Part shown: positions 35,301 through 41,943 of the stretch, piece by piece
How positions within the stretch are numbered: the stretch's first letter is position 1
Layout: every line of letters begins with the position of its first letter
DNA from: Algibacter_G agarivorans
GTDB lineage: Bacteria > Bacteroidota > Bacteroidia > Flavobacteriales > Flavobacteriaceae
Direction: 5' to 3'
Length of the DNA: 64,000 bases
NCBI RefSeq assembly: GCF_039543245.1
Contig: NZ_BAABJJ010000018.1
Span: forward strand, 28,534 to 92,533
Translations under genes and position numbers: made by a program
The notes under the pieces: model-generated
What the model was told of the DNA's origin: nothing
What the model saw: the letters and a program-made list of their open reading frames with translations, nothing else
The model's database searches: none

Positions 35301-35726
35301 ATTAAATGTTGTCGCTGTATCTAATGTAAAGTTACCCGAACCATCATTAATATAAAGTTCTGAAACTCCAGAAATAACCCCGCCATCTTCACCAGTTATA
35401 AATACATCCATATCATTATCGCCATCTACATCGGCAAAATTAACTGTGCTAACATATACGGGAGTAAACGGAGTGCCTGGAACTAATGCAAAATTACCAA
35501 TACCATCATTAAGATATAAATTAGCTATTGTTGTACCACCAATAAATAAACCTGTAATAATTACATCTTGGTCGCCATCGCCATCTACATCTGCAAAATC
35601 TGCATCGCCTAATGAAACATCATCAAAAGGTACGGTGCTGTCTTCAACAAACGAAATTTGGGAATTTATACTCAGTGTGAAAATTAAAAAGAGAGCAAAA
35701 GTAATTTGAGCGTAAATAGTCCTCAT
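29331..35726 (-). CDS. Giant secreted mosaic protein: FG-GAP repeats, DUF285 (BspA-like) repeats, MopE-like repeats, T9SS type B sorting domain
   Basis: 2131 residues. An N-terminal signal peptide (IYAQITFALFLIFTLSINSQ) precedes about seven FG-GAP/VCBS-like repeats (25-390; units such as FADVDGDGDQDVIITG). Two blocks follow, each a WGDG PKD-like strand plus a run of DUF285/BspA-type units of about 30 residues (NQDIGSWDTSNVT..MFxGA), at about 400-740 and 870-1210. Then come MopE-like putative metal-binding repeats (C-D-G-x-D-N-x-C/G-D-G; about 1340-1870). The end (from PPKYFTPNSDGTNDYW) is the gliding motility-associated C-terminal domain that directs export by the type IX system. Probably a cell-surface or released adhesin; no enzyme domain is seen. 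Confidence 0.9.
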   Translation of the reverse strand: MRTIYAQITFALFLIFTLSINSQISFVEDSTVPFDDVSLGDADFADVDGDGDQDVIITGLFIGGTTIANLYLNDGIGNFALVPGTPFTPVYVSTVNFADVDGDNDMDVFITGEDGGVISGVSELYINDGSGNFTLDTATTFNGIIRGHVSFGDVDNDGDQDVLINGSDGSNSIVKLFINDGTGIFTESIGQPFELAGGYPFNAFADIDGDNDLDLMISGQINTSQASTKLYVNDGNGNYSIMLGTPFPQVTNGSIDFGDVDNDGDLDVFLTGYSYNTGGNYSDLFINDGLGNFTLYAPDPFQIVSSGEAVMFDADGDGNLDIFLTGAYAGPKAILYSNDCYGNFTEVVGMPFVGTIGKVDIADVDGDGDLDVLTVGASALGSASNLYINESLAQPAVGAFITTWQTTAANESITIPTTGVGYNYNVDWGDGNVATGATADASHIYATAGVYQVTITGTFPRIYFNGSTSAQKIKSIDNWGCNPWISMRDAFYGCTNLVVNATDTPNLSNVTSMSQMFVNTTSLGGGTGNWNWSTGNVTTMGAMFHNATSFNQDIGSWDVANVIQMSSMFYGASTFNQNIDSWNVGNVTDMSSMFQGALAFNQAIGSWNVGNVTIMTTMFRDASSFNQDISAWNTSNVTSMNSMFNSASAFNQNIGAWNTSNVTFMPGMFQYATVFNQDIGNWNTSNVTSMTGMFNGASTFNQDIGNWDTSNVWTFTLMFMDAISFDQNLGNWNLSSLNTANNMFTRVTLSTTNYDSLLIGWDAQILLSNVGFDGGLSKYCAGEAARTNMIATDAWNIIDGGSATPIFQISADQWALDSYTLPTITGTNLSGTEAYYTGPNGTGTLYNAGYVINFAGFSTYPIRLYIYDSPSPGCSSEEDFLLTIDDSACAFVTTWETTLANQTITIPTSNQNGAYNYNVDWGDGTSTIGATGNTSHAYALPGTHQITITGLFTQLSWNILTNPQSIISVDQWGCNPWTNMNQAFKGCSNLVINALDVPNLSNVTDMSQMFFGATSLGGGTGNWNWDTSTITTMENMFSQANNFNKDIGSWDTSNVTLMNHMFYQASVFNQDIGAWNTSKVTNMNTMFYAANAFNQDIDNWDTSSVTSFQSMFLDAVSFNQNIGNWVTTAATDMSVMFSGASSFNQDLGLWDTSNVTNMQGMFYGAIAFNQDIGSWDTSNVTSMLSMFQGVIGFDQDLGNWNVENVTNAGQMFRGVTLSTPNYDSLLIGWNAQNLNPNVTFGGGLSKYCAGEAARTNMIASDAWQINDGGFVGSTVDDLLDQTVIDSFTFPAITGTNLSGNEAYYTLTGGNGSIYYAGEVVNYTDLAPYPITLYIYDNPTAGCSSEESFLLTITCSTLWYADTDGDGYGDAESSIQGCLPPVGYVPDNTDCDDTNAMTYPAATEICDGLDNNCDGTVDEGFSDTDGDGIADCMDTETCDGLDNDGDGQVDEGFSDTDGDGIADCMDTEECDGLDNDGDGAIDEGFPDTDGDGIADCVDVEVCDGIDNNGDGQIDEGFTTTFYADADSDGYGDPSNSIQTCSPPPGYEPDNTDCDDINATVYPGAPELCDGLDNDCDGNIPVEEIDNDGDGYSECEGDCDDTNAAIYPSAIEVCDGLDNNCDGTIDEGVTTTFYADADGDGYGDLANSIQDCLPPTGYVPDNTDCDDTNVTIYPGAPELCDGLDNDCDGNIPVEEIDNDGDGYSECEGDCDDTNAAINPSAIEVCDGLDNNCDGTIDEGVTTTFYADADGDGFGDSADSFQGCTPPSGYVPDNTDCDDANAAINPNATEVCDGIDNNCDGQIDEGVTTAFYADTDGDGYGDSADFVQACTAPPGYVPDNTDCDDTNVTIYPGAPELCDGLDNDCDGIIPEPQVQDLEDQTAIGSFTFSTILGSNLSGNQAYYTNTNGTGSVYSAGDTINFEDFTSYPIILYNFDIGNTGCTSEENFLLTILLPLECTNLSNPLNTAVDVPNDTDFSWNIVPDASGYILSVGTNSNGTDIIDALDLGNVLSYDLPENLPYSVDIYVSIIPYNSDQMAIDCIEDSFLVERRQVPPKYFTPNSDGTNDYWIVPNRLNNISTIYIYNRYGKLLKEVGDLQSGWDGTYNNKPLPTNDYWYLILYKNGGTLKGHFSLMR
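30136..30234 (-). repeat. 99-bp intragenic repeat in the MopE region (99% identical to 30667-30765)
   Basis: The 99-base segment ending at ACATAACCC recurs at 30667-30765 with one mismatch. It encodes the CDGLDNDCDG..YPGAPELC unit. Two further diverged copies lie upstream in the same gene. Confidence 0.8.
30478..31023 (-). repeat. 333-bp tandem duplication inside the giant gene
   Basis: Bases 30478-30690 match 30811-31023 with about five differences, so a 333-bp (111-codon) unit has been duplicated recently. The unit spans one T-T-F-Y-A-D-A-D-G-D-G-Y block and two CDGLDN blocks. Confidence 0.8.
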
Positions 35727-36088
35727 AGTGGTTGGTTATGGTTAATAGCAAAACACGCCAATTTATGGCGAAGCCTAACAACGATGTAAACAAGAAAAGC
35801 AGTTTTGGGTATGCTATTTATTTGTCAGGGAGACAGGGTAAACATACTCTCTTTTAAATAATAATCCTATAACTTATAGAGAAACTACTTTAAAATAGGA
35901 CAAACAGACGAATTCATTGAATTTACGGTTACTAAAACACTTAAAATTGAAGCCTAAAGTGACTTGAATTGTCTTTAGAAAAGGAGATTTTTGAAAATAC
36001 ATAATAAAATTTTAAAAAGCTTTTTTTGCGTTAAATGGTAAGATATAATAGATAAAGTAAGAATTAAAGTGCTGCATACTGTATTAAT
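35727..36088. other. Intergenic stretch upstream of the giant gene
   Basis: No supported gene. It holds the leader of the giant minus-strand gene, including a small hairpin CGCCA..TGGCG (35756-35770), and the 3' side of the peptidase gene. No TAnnTTTG box was found near the giant gene's start. Confidence 0.55.
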
Positions 36089-36775
36089 TTACAACTTCAA
36101 CAACAAACTAGGATCTGGACAATTCCCTTTATAAAACCCTAAATCATTTTCACTACAAACCCCTGGGTAATCGCCATTATAATCTTGAATATCTTTTATT
36201 ATCTGGAAGTGTAAATGCGGCGGATAATCCCCATTTACAGAAGTATCGCCTAAAGTCGCGATTTGTTCACCCTTCTTAAATTCCTTACCTACTTTTAGTT
36301 TATTAATAGATGCTAAACTTAAATGTCCGTATAGCGTATAAAATGCAACACCTGAGATATTGTGTGTTAAGATAATGGTTGGCCCATAATCGCCATAATT
36401 TGTATTGTTCTTAAAACTGTGTACAACACCATCTAACGGAGTTAAAATCGGTGTTTCATCACCACACCATAAATCGACTCCTAGGTGGATGTTGCGCTCT
36501 TCTTCAGCTTGACTATTGAAATGACTACTGCCTTTATAAATGTTTCTAACTTCTAAATAACCACCATAAGCCACTAAAGCATGATGCTTTTTTATATGAT
36601 TATTTACAAACATGCCTAGTTTTGAAGATGAAGATATGTCTACAGTATTTAATATTTGGTTGGATTCAGATAAATCTATTGGAATGTATTTGGATTTTGG
36701 AATAGAGGAATTTAAAACTCGTAATGGTTCTGAACTTATAGTATTTAAGAATTTTGAAAAATCGATTGGACTCAT
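36089..36775 (-). CDS. M23 family (LytM-type) metallopeptidase
   Basis: A 228-residue peptidoglycan-cutting endopeptidase homologue. The zinc site is formed by the H-x(3)-D of HLGVDLWCGDETPILTPLDG (about 102-121) and the HLHF of YPPHLHFQIIKD (about 186-197). YGDYGPTIILTH and YTLYGHLSLASI (G-H-L) are the other conserved strands. No clear signal peptide or LysM/coiled-coil region is seen, so it may be cytoplasmic or exported by another signal. In Bacteroidota such small M23 proteins are often annotated as peptidoglycan endopeptidases. Stands alone between intergenic gaps. Confidence 0.85.
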   Translation of the reverse strand: MSPIDFSKFLNTISSEPLRVLNSSIPKSKYIPIDLSESNQILNTVDISSSSKLGMFVNNHIKKHHALVAYGGYLEVRNIYKGSSHFNSQAEEERNIHLGVDLWCGDETPILTPLDGVVHSFKNNTNYGDYGPTIILTHNISGVAFYTLYGHLSLASINKLKVGKEFKKGEQIATLGDTSVNGDYPPHLHFQIIKDIQDYNGDYPGVCSENDLGFYKGNCPDPSLLLKL

Positions 36776-36873
36776 AGCTTCAAAAATACAAACTAATTTA
36801 CAGAATGATAAATGAATAATGAGACCCTAAGACTGCTCTCAGAGTGACAATCAATTTCTATTTTGATTTAATC

Positions 36874-38178
36874 CTAGTTTACAACTTCGCCATACAAATC
36901 AAAATCTTCAGCCTCAATAATTTTAACGGTAGTGTATTCACCAGTTTTTAAATAGGTCTTTGTAGCATCAATCAATACTTCATTATCCACGTCTGGCGAA
37001 TCAAACTCTGTTCTTCCAACAAAATAATTACCTTCTTTTCTATCAACAACCACTTTAAACTCCTGCCCTATTTTTTGTTGATTCAATTCCCAAGAAATCT
37101 GAGATTGAATTTCCATAATCTGATTTGCGCGATCTATTTTAACATCCTCAGGAACATCGTCTTCTAAATTATAAGCATGTGTATTCTCTTCATGACTATA
37201 GGTAAAACAGCCTAAACGTTCAAAACGCATATCTGTAACCCATTGTTTTAATTCTTGGAAGTTTTCTTCTGTTTCCCCAGGGTAGCCCACAATAAGCGTC
37301 GTTCTAATAGTCATATTAGGCACTTTGGCACGAAACTCTTGTAATAACTTAGTGGTTTTTTCTTTAGTTGTTCCACGACGCATACTTTTCAAAATCGAGT
37401 CGGAAATATGTTGTAATGGAATATCTAAATAGTTGCATACTTTTGGTTCACGATTCATCACATCTAACACGTCCAAGGGAAATCCTGTTGGAAATGCATA
37501 GTGCAAACGAATCCACTCCACGCCATCCACTTTTACTAAAGCTTCGAGCAATTCAGCAAGGTTTCGTTTTTTATATAAATCCAGTCCGTAGTATGTTAAA
37601 TCTTGAGCAATAAGAACCAATTCTTTAACACCTTTAGCGGCTAGTTTCTCCGCTTCTATAACGATTTCCTCTATTGGCGTGCTTCTGTGCTTACCACGCA
37701 TAATAGGAATAGCACAAAACGAACAAGGTCTGTCGCAACCCTCAGCAATTTTTAAATATGCGTAATTTTTTGGTGTAGTTGTTAAACGCTCCCCTATCAA
37801 CTCATGCTTATAATCAGCACCTAGGGCTTTTAACAATCCTGGTAATTCCGTCGTTCCAAAATACTCATCTACATTCGGGATTTCTTTTACTAAATCTGGT
37901 TTGTAACGCTCACTTAAACAGCCTGTAACAAATACTTTATCAACATCGCCATCTTGCTTTTTCTGAACGTATTCTAAAATGGTATTAACGCTTTCTTCTT
38001 TCGCATTATTAATAAAACCGCAGGTATTAATCACCACAATATTACCTTCCTCCTCGTGCACTACATCTTTTCCGCTGGCTTTTAATTGCCCCATTAGCAC
38101 TTCGCTGTCGTAAACATTTTTACTACAACCGAGGGTTACTACGTTGATTTTATTCTTTTTAAGTGATTTCGTTCTCAT
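36874..38178 (-). CDS. rimO: Ribosomal protein S12 methylthiotransferase RimO
   Basis: A 434-residue radical-SAM methylthiotransferase. The N-terminal UPF0004 domain has the three cluster cysteines in TLGCSKNVYDSE, VINTCGFI and VTGCLSERY. The radical-SAM CxxxCxxC lies in EGCDRPCSFCAIPIMRGKHRS (about 145-165). The C-terminal 65 residues are the TRAM RNA-binding domain. Modifies an Asp of ribosomal protein S12. RimO is favoured over MiaB because of the SKN and RGKHRS signatures. Next gene upstream on this strand is ftsY, with repeats between. Confidence 0.93.
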   Translation of the reverse strand: MRTKSLKKNKINVVTLGCSKNVYDSEVLMGQLKASGKDVVHEEEGNIVVINTCGFINNAKEESVNTILEYVQKKQDGDVDKVFVTGCLSERYKPDLVKEIPNVDEYFGTTELPGLLKALGADYKHELIGERLTTTPKNYAYLKIAEGCDRPCSFCAIPIMRGKHRSTPIEEIVIEAEKLAAKGVKELVLIAQDLTYYGLDLYKKRNLAELLEALVKVDGVEWIRLHYAFPTGFPLDVLDVMNREPKVCNYLDIPLQHISDSILKSMRRGTTKEKTTKLLQEFRAKVPNMTIRTTLIVGYPGETEENFQELKQWVTDMRFERLGCFTYSHEENTHAYNLEDDVPEDVKIDRANQIMEIQSQISWELNQQKIGQEFKVVVDRKEGNYFVGRTEFDSPDVDNEVLIDATKTYLKTGEYTTVKIIEAEDFDLYGEVVN

Positions 38179-38195
38179 ACCAAAATTTAAGTGTG

Positions 38196-38203
38196 CAAAG
38201 ATA
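38196..38203 (-). promoter_or_regulatory. -7 box upstream of rimO
   Basis: TATCTTTG on the minus strand, 18 bases before the start codon. No TTG was found at the expected distance. Confidence 0.45.
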
Positions 38204-38245
38204 CGTAATGATTTAGGATTTTGGATTGATGAATTTAGATTTCAC

Positions 38246-38274
38246 ATGAGATTCCCGTTTTCACGGGAATGACA
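38246..38274 (+). repeat. REP-like palindrome (ATGAGATTCCCG..CGGGAATGACA)
   Basis: GATTCCCG pairs with CGGGAATG around TTTTCA. A full member of the family, identical in its arms to the copy at 38538-38566 except in the inner stem. Confidence 0.7.
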
Positions 38275-38287
38275 ATTTCAAAGGAGG

Positions 38288-38308
38288 CTCCGAGTTTACA
38301 ACTCGGAG
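38288..38308. other. Perfect 9-bp stem hairpin
   Basis: CTCCGAGTT pairs with AACTCGGAG around TAC, and the sequence ATTCTTTTTC follows. It could be a plus-strand terminator, but no plus-strand gene lies before it. Possibly part of the repeat cluster. Confidence 0.4.
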
Positions 38309-38393
38309 AATTCTTTTTCAATTAAACCTTTTATTTTAGCCTCTTATAAGTTCGGAATGATATTTTAAATTTCAAAACTAATACATTTGACAT

Positions 38394-38492
38394 ATGAAAT
38401 ACAAAAAATGGACTTTAGAACAAAAGCTAGAAATACTTAGCTATTCCGAAGAGAAAGGGGTTGTTGATGCCGCCTGCCATAGTTTATCTTGA
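38394..38492 (+). pseudogene. Transposase remnant (IS3-family OrfA N-terminus)
   Basis: The frame begins KYKKWTLEQKLEIL followed by SYSEEKGVVDAA, the helix-turn-helix start of IS3/IS911-type OrfA proteins. After about 27 residues the reading frame runs into the REP-like repeat and stops at 38490-38492. No downstream OrfA or OrfB sequence is seen, and no inverted ends could be identified. A decayed insertion sequence. Confidence 0.6.
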
Positions 38493-38517
38493 GCGAAGCC
38501 AAAAGGCAGGAATGACA
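38472..38517 (+). repeat. REP-like repeat (GCCTGCC..GGCAGGAATGACA)
   Basis: GCCTGCC and GGCAGG form the stem, followed by the family tail AATGACA. It is directly fused to the transposase remnant and supplies its stop codon. Confidence 0.55.
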
Positions 38518-38537
38518 AAAAAAACATATTAAAGTGT

Positions 38538-38566
38538 CATGAGATTCCCACCTTCGTGGGAATGAC
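38538..38566 (+). repeat. REP-like palindrome (ATGAGATTCCCA..TGGGAATGACA)
   Basis: GATTCCCAC pairs with GTGGGAATG around CTTC. It ends 8 bases before the ftsY stop on the minus strand. Confidence 0.7.
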
Positions 38567-38573
38567 AAAACGA

Positions 38574-39548
38574 TTATTTGAAAAACGAATCCACAAATTC
38601 ATACTTATTAAAGACTTGTAAATCTTCAAGTCCCTCACCTACTCCAATATACTTTACAGGAATTTGAAATTGATCCGAAATACCAATAACCACACCACCT
38701 TTAGCTGTTCCATCTAATTTTGTGACGGCCAAAGAAGTTACTTCGGTAGCAGCTGTAAACTGTTTTGCTTGCTCGAATGCATTCTGCCCTGTTGAGCCAT
38801 CTAAAACCAATAATACATCATGTGGTGCATCCACAACTACTTTTTTCATGACACGTTTTACTTTTGTAAGCTCATTCATTAAGTTGACTTTATTATGTAA
38901 ACGACCAGCGGTGTCTATAATAATAACATCGGCATCTTGATTTACACCAGATTCTAAAGCATCAAAAGCTACGGATGCTGGATCGCTTCCCATATCTTGA
39001 CGAACCATAGGCACATCTACACGGTCTGCCCAAACTTGAAGTTGATCTATAGCGGCTGCTCTAAACGTATCGGCTGCGCCTAGTACGACTTTTAAACCTT
39101 GTTTTTTAAATTGATACGCTAACTTCCCTATTGTTGTGGTTTTCCCAACACCGTTTACACCTACCACCATTAATACGTAAGGTGTTTTACTTCCGTCTTC
39201 TCTTTTAGGCAAATCGGGAATGGTGTATTCTGTTTCTTCACCTGAATTGGTCTCACTCAATAACCCTGCAATTTCTTCGCGGAGGATGGTATTGAGTTCG
39301 TCGGTTCCTAAATATTTATCTTTTGATACGCGCGCTTCAATACGTTCAATGACTTTTAAAGTGGTATTTACACCGACATCACTAGATACTAAAACTTCTT
39401 CAAGATTATCTAAAACATCATCATCTACTTTAGATTTTCCTGCAACGGCTTTACTTAGTTTGCCTAAAAAACTGGTTTTAGTTTTCTCTAATCCTTTATC
39501 TAGGGTTTCCTTTTTTTCTGAAGAAAATATTTTTTTAAAAAAACTCAT
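38574..39548 (-). CDS. ftsY: Signal recognition particle receptor FtsY
   Basis: A 324-residue SRP GTPase. The four-helix N domain (SFLGKLSKAVAGKSKVDDDVL onward) is followed by the G domain: G1 in VGVNGVGKTTTIGKLAYQF (about 129-147), DTFRAAAIDQLQVWADR, G3 in IIDTAGRLHNKVNLM, G4 in TKLDGTAKGG and the closing GVGEGLEDLQVF. It lacks the long acidic A domain of E. coli FtsY, as in most Bacteroidota. Docks ribosome-SRP complexes at SecYEG. Same strand as L28, L33 and DUF4295 upstream, but a strong terminator separates it from them. Confidence 0.96.
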   Translation of the reverse strand: MSFFKKIFSSEKKETLDKGLEKTKTSFLGKLSKAVAGKSKVDDDVLDNLEEVLVSSDVGVNTTLKVIERIEARVSKDKYLGTDELNTILREEIAGLLSETNSGEETEYTIPDLPKREDGSKTPYVLMVVGVNGVGKTTTIGKLAYQFKKQGLKVVLGAADTFRAAAIDQLQVWADRVDVPMVRQDMGSDPASVAFDALESGVNQDADVIIIDTAGRLHNKVNLMNELTKVKRVMKKVVVDAPHDVLLVLDGSTGQNAFEQAKQFTAATEVTSLAVTKLDGTAKGGVVIGISDQFQIPVKYIGVGEGLEDLQVFNKYEFVDSFFK

Positions 39549-39945
39549 TTTTCCTGTTTGTTGTTTGTTGTTGAGTTGTTACGCTCAAAAACGGGTTATT
39601 TTGATTTAGCAAATAGTAAACAATAACGGTTGATTACTACTAATTGCGGACTGGTGCGTTAGGGATTGTAACCCTTCGACTGCGCTCAGGATAAACTCTA
39701 TCCTTTTTAAAACTAATTAAATTATCATTGCTAAGAACTAAAATTTGGCAGATTGCCACGTCCTTTGTCCTCACAATGACGTATTAAAAAAGCGACTGCC
39801 AAAAGCCCGCCCCCCCGATAGCTATCGGGAGTGGCAACCTGCTGGCAGGCAGGCGCCCTAACTATTCAATTTATCTATGTCAATTTTCTTACCACAAATT
39901 TTTGCTGTTAATCTGTCAGTAATCTATTCAAAGATAAAAATAAAA
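39549..39945. other. Intergenic region with fragments of dispersed repeats
   Basis: About 400 bases without a gene. 39643-39672 (GCGGACTGGTGCGTTAGGGATTG in part) is a truncated left arm of the ~100-bp repeat seen at 25091 and 42963. 39750-39780 is a diverged REP-like unit. 39814-39829 is the CCCGATAGCTATCGGG palindrome, followed by GGCAACCTGCTGGCAGGCAGG. These look like stacked insertions of repeat pieces. Confidence 0.55.
39750..39780 (+). repeat. Diverged REP-like unit (AGATTGCCACG..CAATGACG)
   Basis: GCAGATTGCCACG and TCACAATGACG frame a short inner region, matching the outline of the copy at 29180-29222. Confidence 0.4.
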
Positions 39946-39974
39946 AAGCTGCTTTCTTAAAAAGAAAGCAGCTT
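39946..39974 (-). terminator. Terminator of the rpmB-rpmG-DUF4295 operon
   Basis: AAGCTGCTTTCTT pairs perfectly (13 bp) with AAGAAAGCAGCTT around a 3-base loop. On the minus strand a T-rich tract follows. It lies 24 bases past the DUF4295 stop. Confidence 0.85.
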
Positions 39975-39997
39975 ATAATATGTTGAAACAAAGTGTT

Positions 39998-40150
39998 TTA
40001 CTTTTTAGCTAAAAAGTCGTTTACTTGTTCTGGATTCATAATAGACTCAACAAACATGTAAGCCCCTGTTTTAGGCGACTTTACCATTTTTATTGCTTTT
40101 GTTAATCTTTTAGATCCTGTTTGTAATGATGCTACTGATTTCTTTGCCAT
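39998..40150 (-). CDS. DUF4295 family protein
   Basis: A 50-residue basic protein too short for ordinary gene thresholds: MAKKSVASLQTGSKRLTKAI, then KMVKSPKTGAYMFVESIMNP and a C-terminus of EQVNDFLAKK. This is the DUF4295 family, which is found in Bacteroidota next to rpmG and may be ribosome-associated. It is 11 bases from the rpmG stop, which supports one transcript with rpmB and rpmG. The basic composition and the position suggest a ribosomal role, but no function has been shown. Confidence 0.88.
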   Translation of the reverse strand: MAKKSVASLQTGSKRLTKAIKMVKSPKTGAYMFVESIMNPEQVNDFLAKK

Positions 40151-40161
40151 GATCTACTGTT

Positions 40162-40344
40162 TTATTTGATTTCTTTATGAACTGTCATACGCTTAAGGAT
40201 AGGATTAAATTTTTTAATCTCCATTCTATCTGGCGTATTCTTTTTGTTTTTTGTAGTAATGTAACGTGACGTTCCTGCTTTACCAGACTCTTTATGCTCT
40301 GTACATTCTAAAATTACCTGTATTCTGTTTCCTTTCTTTGCCAT
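40162..40344 (-). CDS. rpmG: 50S ribosomal protein L33
   Basis: A 60-residue basic protein: MAKKGNRIQVILECTEHKES, then the SRYITTKNKKNTPDRMEIKK block that defines L33 (bL33). The usual CxxC pairs of zinc-binding L33 are absent (a single C14), so this is the zinc-independent type. It lies between rpmB and the DUF4295 gene. Confidence 0.95.
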   Translation of the reverse strand: MAKKGNRIQVILECTEHKESGKAGTSRYITTKNKKNTPDRMEIKKFNPILKRMTVHKEIK

Positions 40345-40369
40345 TTCTTTTTATTTTAAATACAGCTAA

Positions 40370-40609
40370 TTACTTAGTTAAAAATCCTTTAGATTTTGCA
40401 TCTTTAATTGCTGCAGAAATACCTATTTTGTTAATAGTCTTTAAAGCAGATGTTGAAACTTTTAAAGTTATCCAGCTATCTTCCTCTGGAATATAAAAAC
40501 GTTTCTTTACTAAATTCGCGTTAAATTTGCGTTTAGTTCTGTTCATTGCATGAGACACGTTGTTTCCAACCATTGCCTTCTTTCCTGTAAGTTCACAAAC
40601 TCTTGACAT
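40370..40609 (-). CDS. rpmB: 50S ribosomal protein L28
   Basis: A 79-residue bL28. It begins MSRVCELTGKKAMVGNNVSH and has the signature NRTKRKFNANLVKKRFY and WITLKVSTSALKTINKIGI. First gene of the rpmB-rpmG-DUF4295 unit, with a good promoter 40 bases upstream. Confidence 0.96.
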   Translation of the reverse strand: MSRVCELTGKKAMVGNNVSHAMNRTKRKFNANLVKKRFYIPEEDSWITLKVSTSALKTINKIGISAAIKDAKSKGFLTK

Positions 40610-40651
40610 TATTATATAACTTTAAAATTCTTGTTGCTTAAATTCGAGGTG

Positions 40652-40681
40652 CAAATATATAAAATCTTTATATTATGACAA
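40652..40681 (-). promoter_or_regulatory. Promoter of the rpmB operon
   Basis: On the minus strand TTG (complement of 40679-40681), a 19-base spacer and TATATTTG (complement of 40652-40659) match the flavobacterial consensus. Confidence 0.7.
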
Positions 40682-40692
40682 CGTAAATTTTA

Positions 40693-41943
40693 TCAATTTT
40701 TAAAAATTTCTTTTTGAAGCATTTCCAGCCCTTTATTAACCGCTTTGCCAATGACTCTTGAACGGTTATTCCCAAAGTCAAATTGCTCTGAATAAACGCC
40801 TTTTTTAGTGGCTATAGCAATAAAAACGGTACCAACTTCCGCATTAGAATCGCCTTTTGTTGGCCCTGCATTTCCAGTGGTAGCTATAGCATAATCTGAT
40901 TTATATAATTGCAGAACATTTTGCGCCATGGCTTCGGCAACCTGAGCACTGACTACAGAATATTGATCTATAATGGTTTCTGGAATGTTTAATACATCAA
41001 TTTTTGATTGTGTTGCATAGGTTACAACGCCGCCTTTTAGATATTGTGAAGCTCCAGGATGTGCTGTAAACAAGTGTAACAACTTGCCTCCTGTACAGCT
41101 TTCTGCTATAGCTAATGACTTTCCTAATTTAGTGAGTTGCTTAGCAATAACAACTTCCTCATTACCTTCTTCATCTTCATAACCAAAAAATTCTTTTTCA
41201 ATTAATGGTAATACCTTATCTATATGTTGCTGGACATCATTTCTAATCTTTTGTTCATCAAATCCTTTTGCTGATAAACGCAATCTCATTTTACCTAAAT
41301 TTGGCAAATACGCAAGTTTTATGTGGCTTGGCAGAGCATCTTCCCAAGATTCTATTCTAGCCGCTAAAGCACTTTCACCTAATCCATAAACCACTAATGT
41401 TTTGTGTAAAATAAATGGACATTTATATTTTACCCTTAATTTAGGAAGGACATCATTTGAAATTAGTGCTCTCATTTCAAAAGGAACACCTGGTAAGGAC
41501 ACGAAGGTCTTATCGTCTTTTTCTAACCACATGCCTGGAGCTGTTCCAACCATGTTCATTAAAACAGTGGCTTTTGATGGCACCAAGGATTGGTCTTTAT
41601 TAACCTGAAGCAGTGTTTGTCTTATATTTTTTTTCCATATAGACTCTATGTTTGCCAAAACAGAAGCATCTCTAACTAAGGTATCATTAAAATATTCTGC
41701 AATTGTTTTTTTGGTTATATCATCTTTTGTAGGTCCTAACCCACCAGTAAGAATAATGATATCTACATTATTTTCAGCCTCTTTTAAAGCTTTTAGTATA
41801 TGTGCTTTATTATCCTGAACGGACGTTATTTGGTAAACAGAAACACCTATTTTATTAAGTTGTTTAGCTACAAACGCAGAATTAGTATCAATAACTTGAC
41901 CAATAAGAAGTTCGTCGCCAATGGTAATTATCTCGGCTAACAT
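40693..41943 (-). CDS. cinA: CinA family nicotinamide-nucleotide amidohydrolase/competence-damage protein
   Basis: A 416-residue two-domain protein. The N-terminal MoaB-like domain (1-170) has ITIGDELLIGQVIDTNS, ILTGGLGPTKDDITK and VSLPGVPFEM. The C-terminal CinA domain (about 250-416) has SLAIAESCTGGKLLHLFTAHPGASQ, VTYATQSK, MAQNVL and ATTGNAGP, the nicotinamide-nucleotide amidase motifs. It recycles NMN in NAD metabolism. Its start overlaps the Hpt gene stop by one base, so the FAH - Hpt - CinA genes form an operon on the minus strand. Confidence 0.92.
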   Translation of the reverse strand: MLAEIITIGDELLIGQVIDTNSAFVAKQLNKIGVSVYQITSVQDNKAHILKALKEAENNVDIIILTGGLGPTKDDITKKTIAEYFNDTLVRDASVLANIESIWKKNIRQTLLQVNKDQSLVPSKATVLMNMVGTAPGMWLEKDDKTFVSLPGVPFEMRALISNDVLPKLRVKYKCPFILHKTLVVYGLGESALAARIESWEDALPSHIKLAYLPNLGKMRLRLSAKGFDEQKIRNDVQQHIDKVLPLIEKEFFGYEDEEGNEEVVIAKQLTKLGKSLAIAESCTGGKLLHLFTAHPGASQYLKGGVVTYATQSKIDVLNIPETIIDQYSVVSAQVAEAMAQNVLQLYKSDYAIATTGNAGPTKGDSNAEVGTVFIAIATKKGVYSEQFDFGNNRSRVIGKAVNKGLEMLQKEIFKN

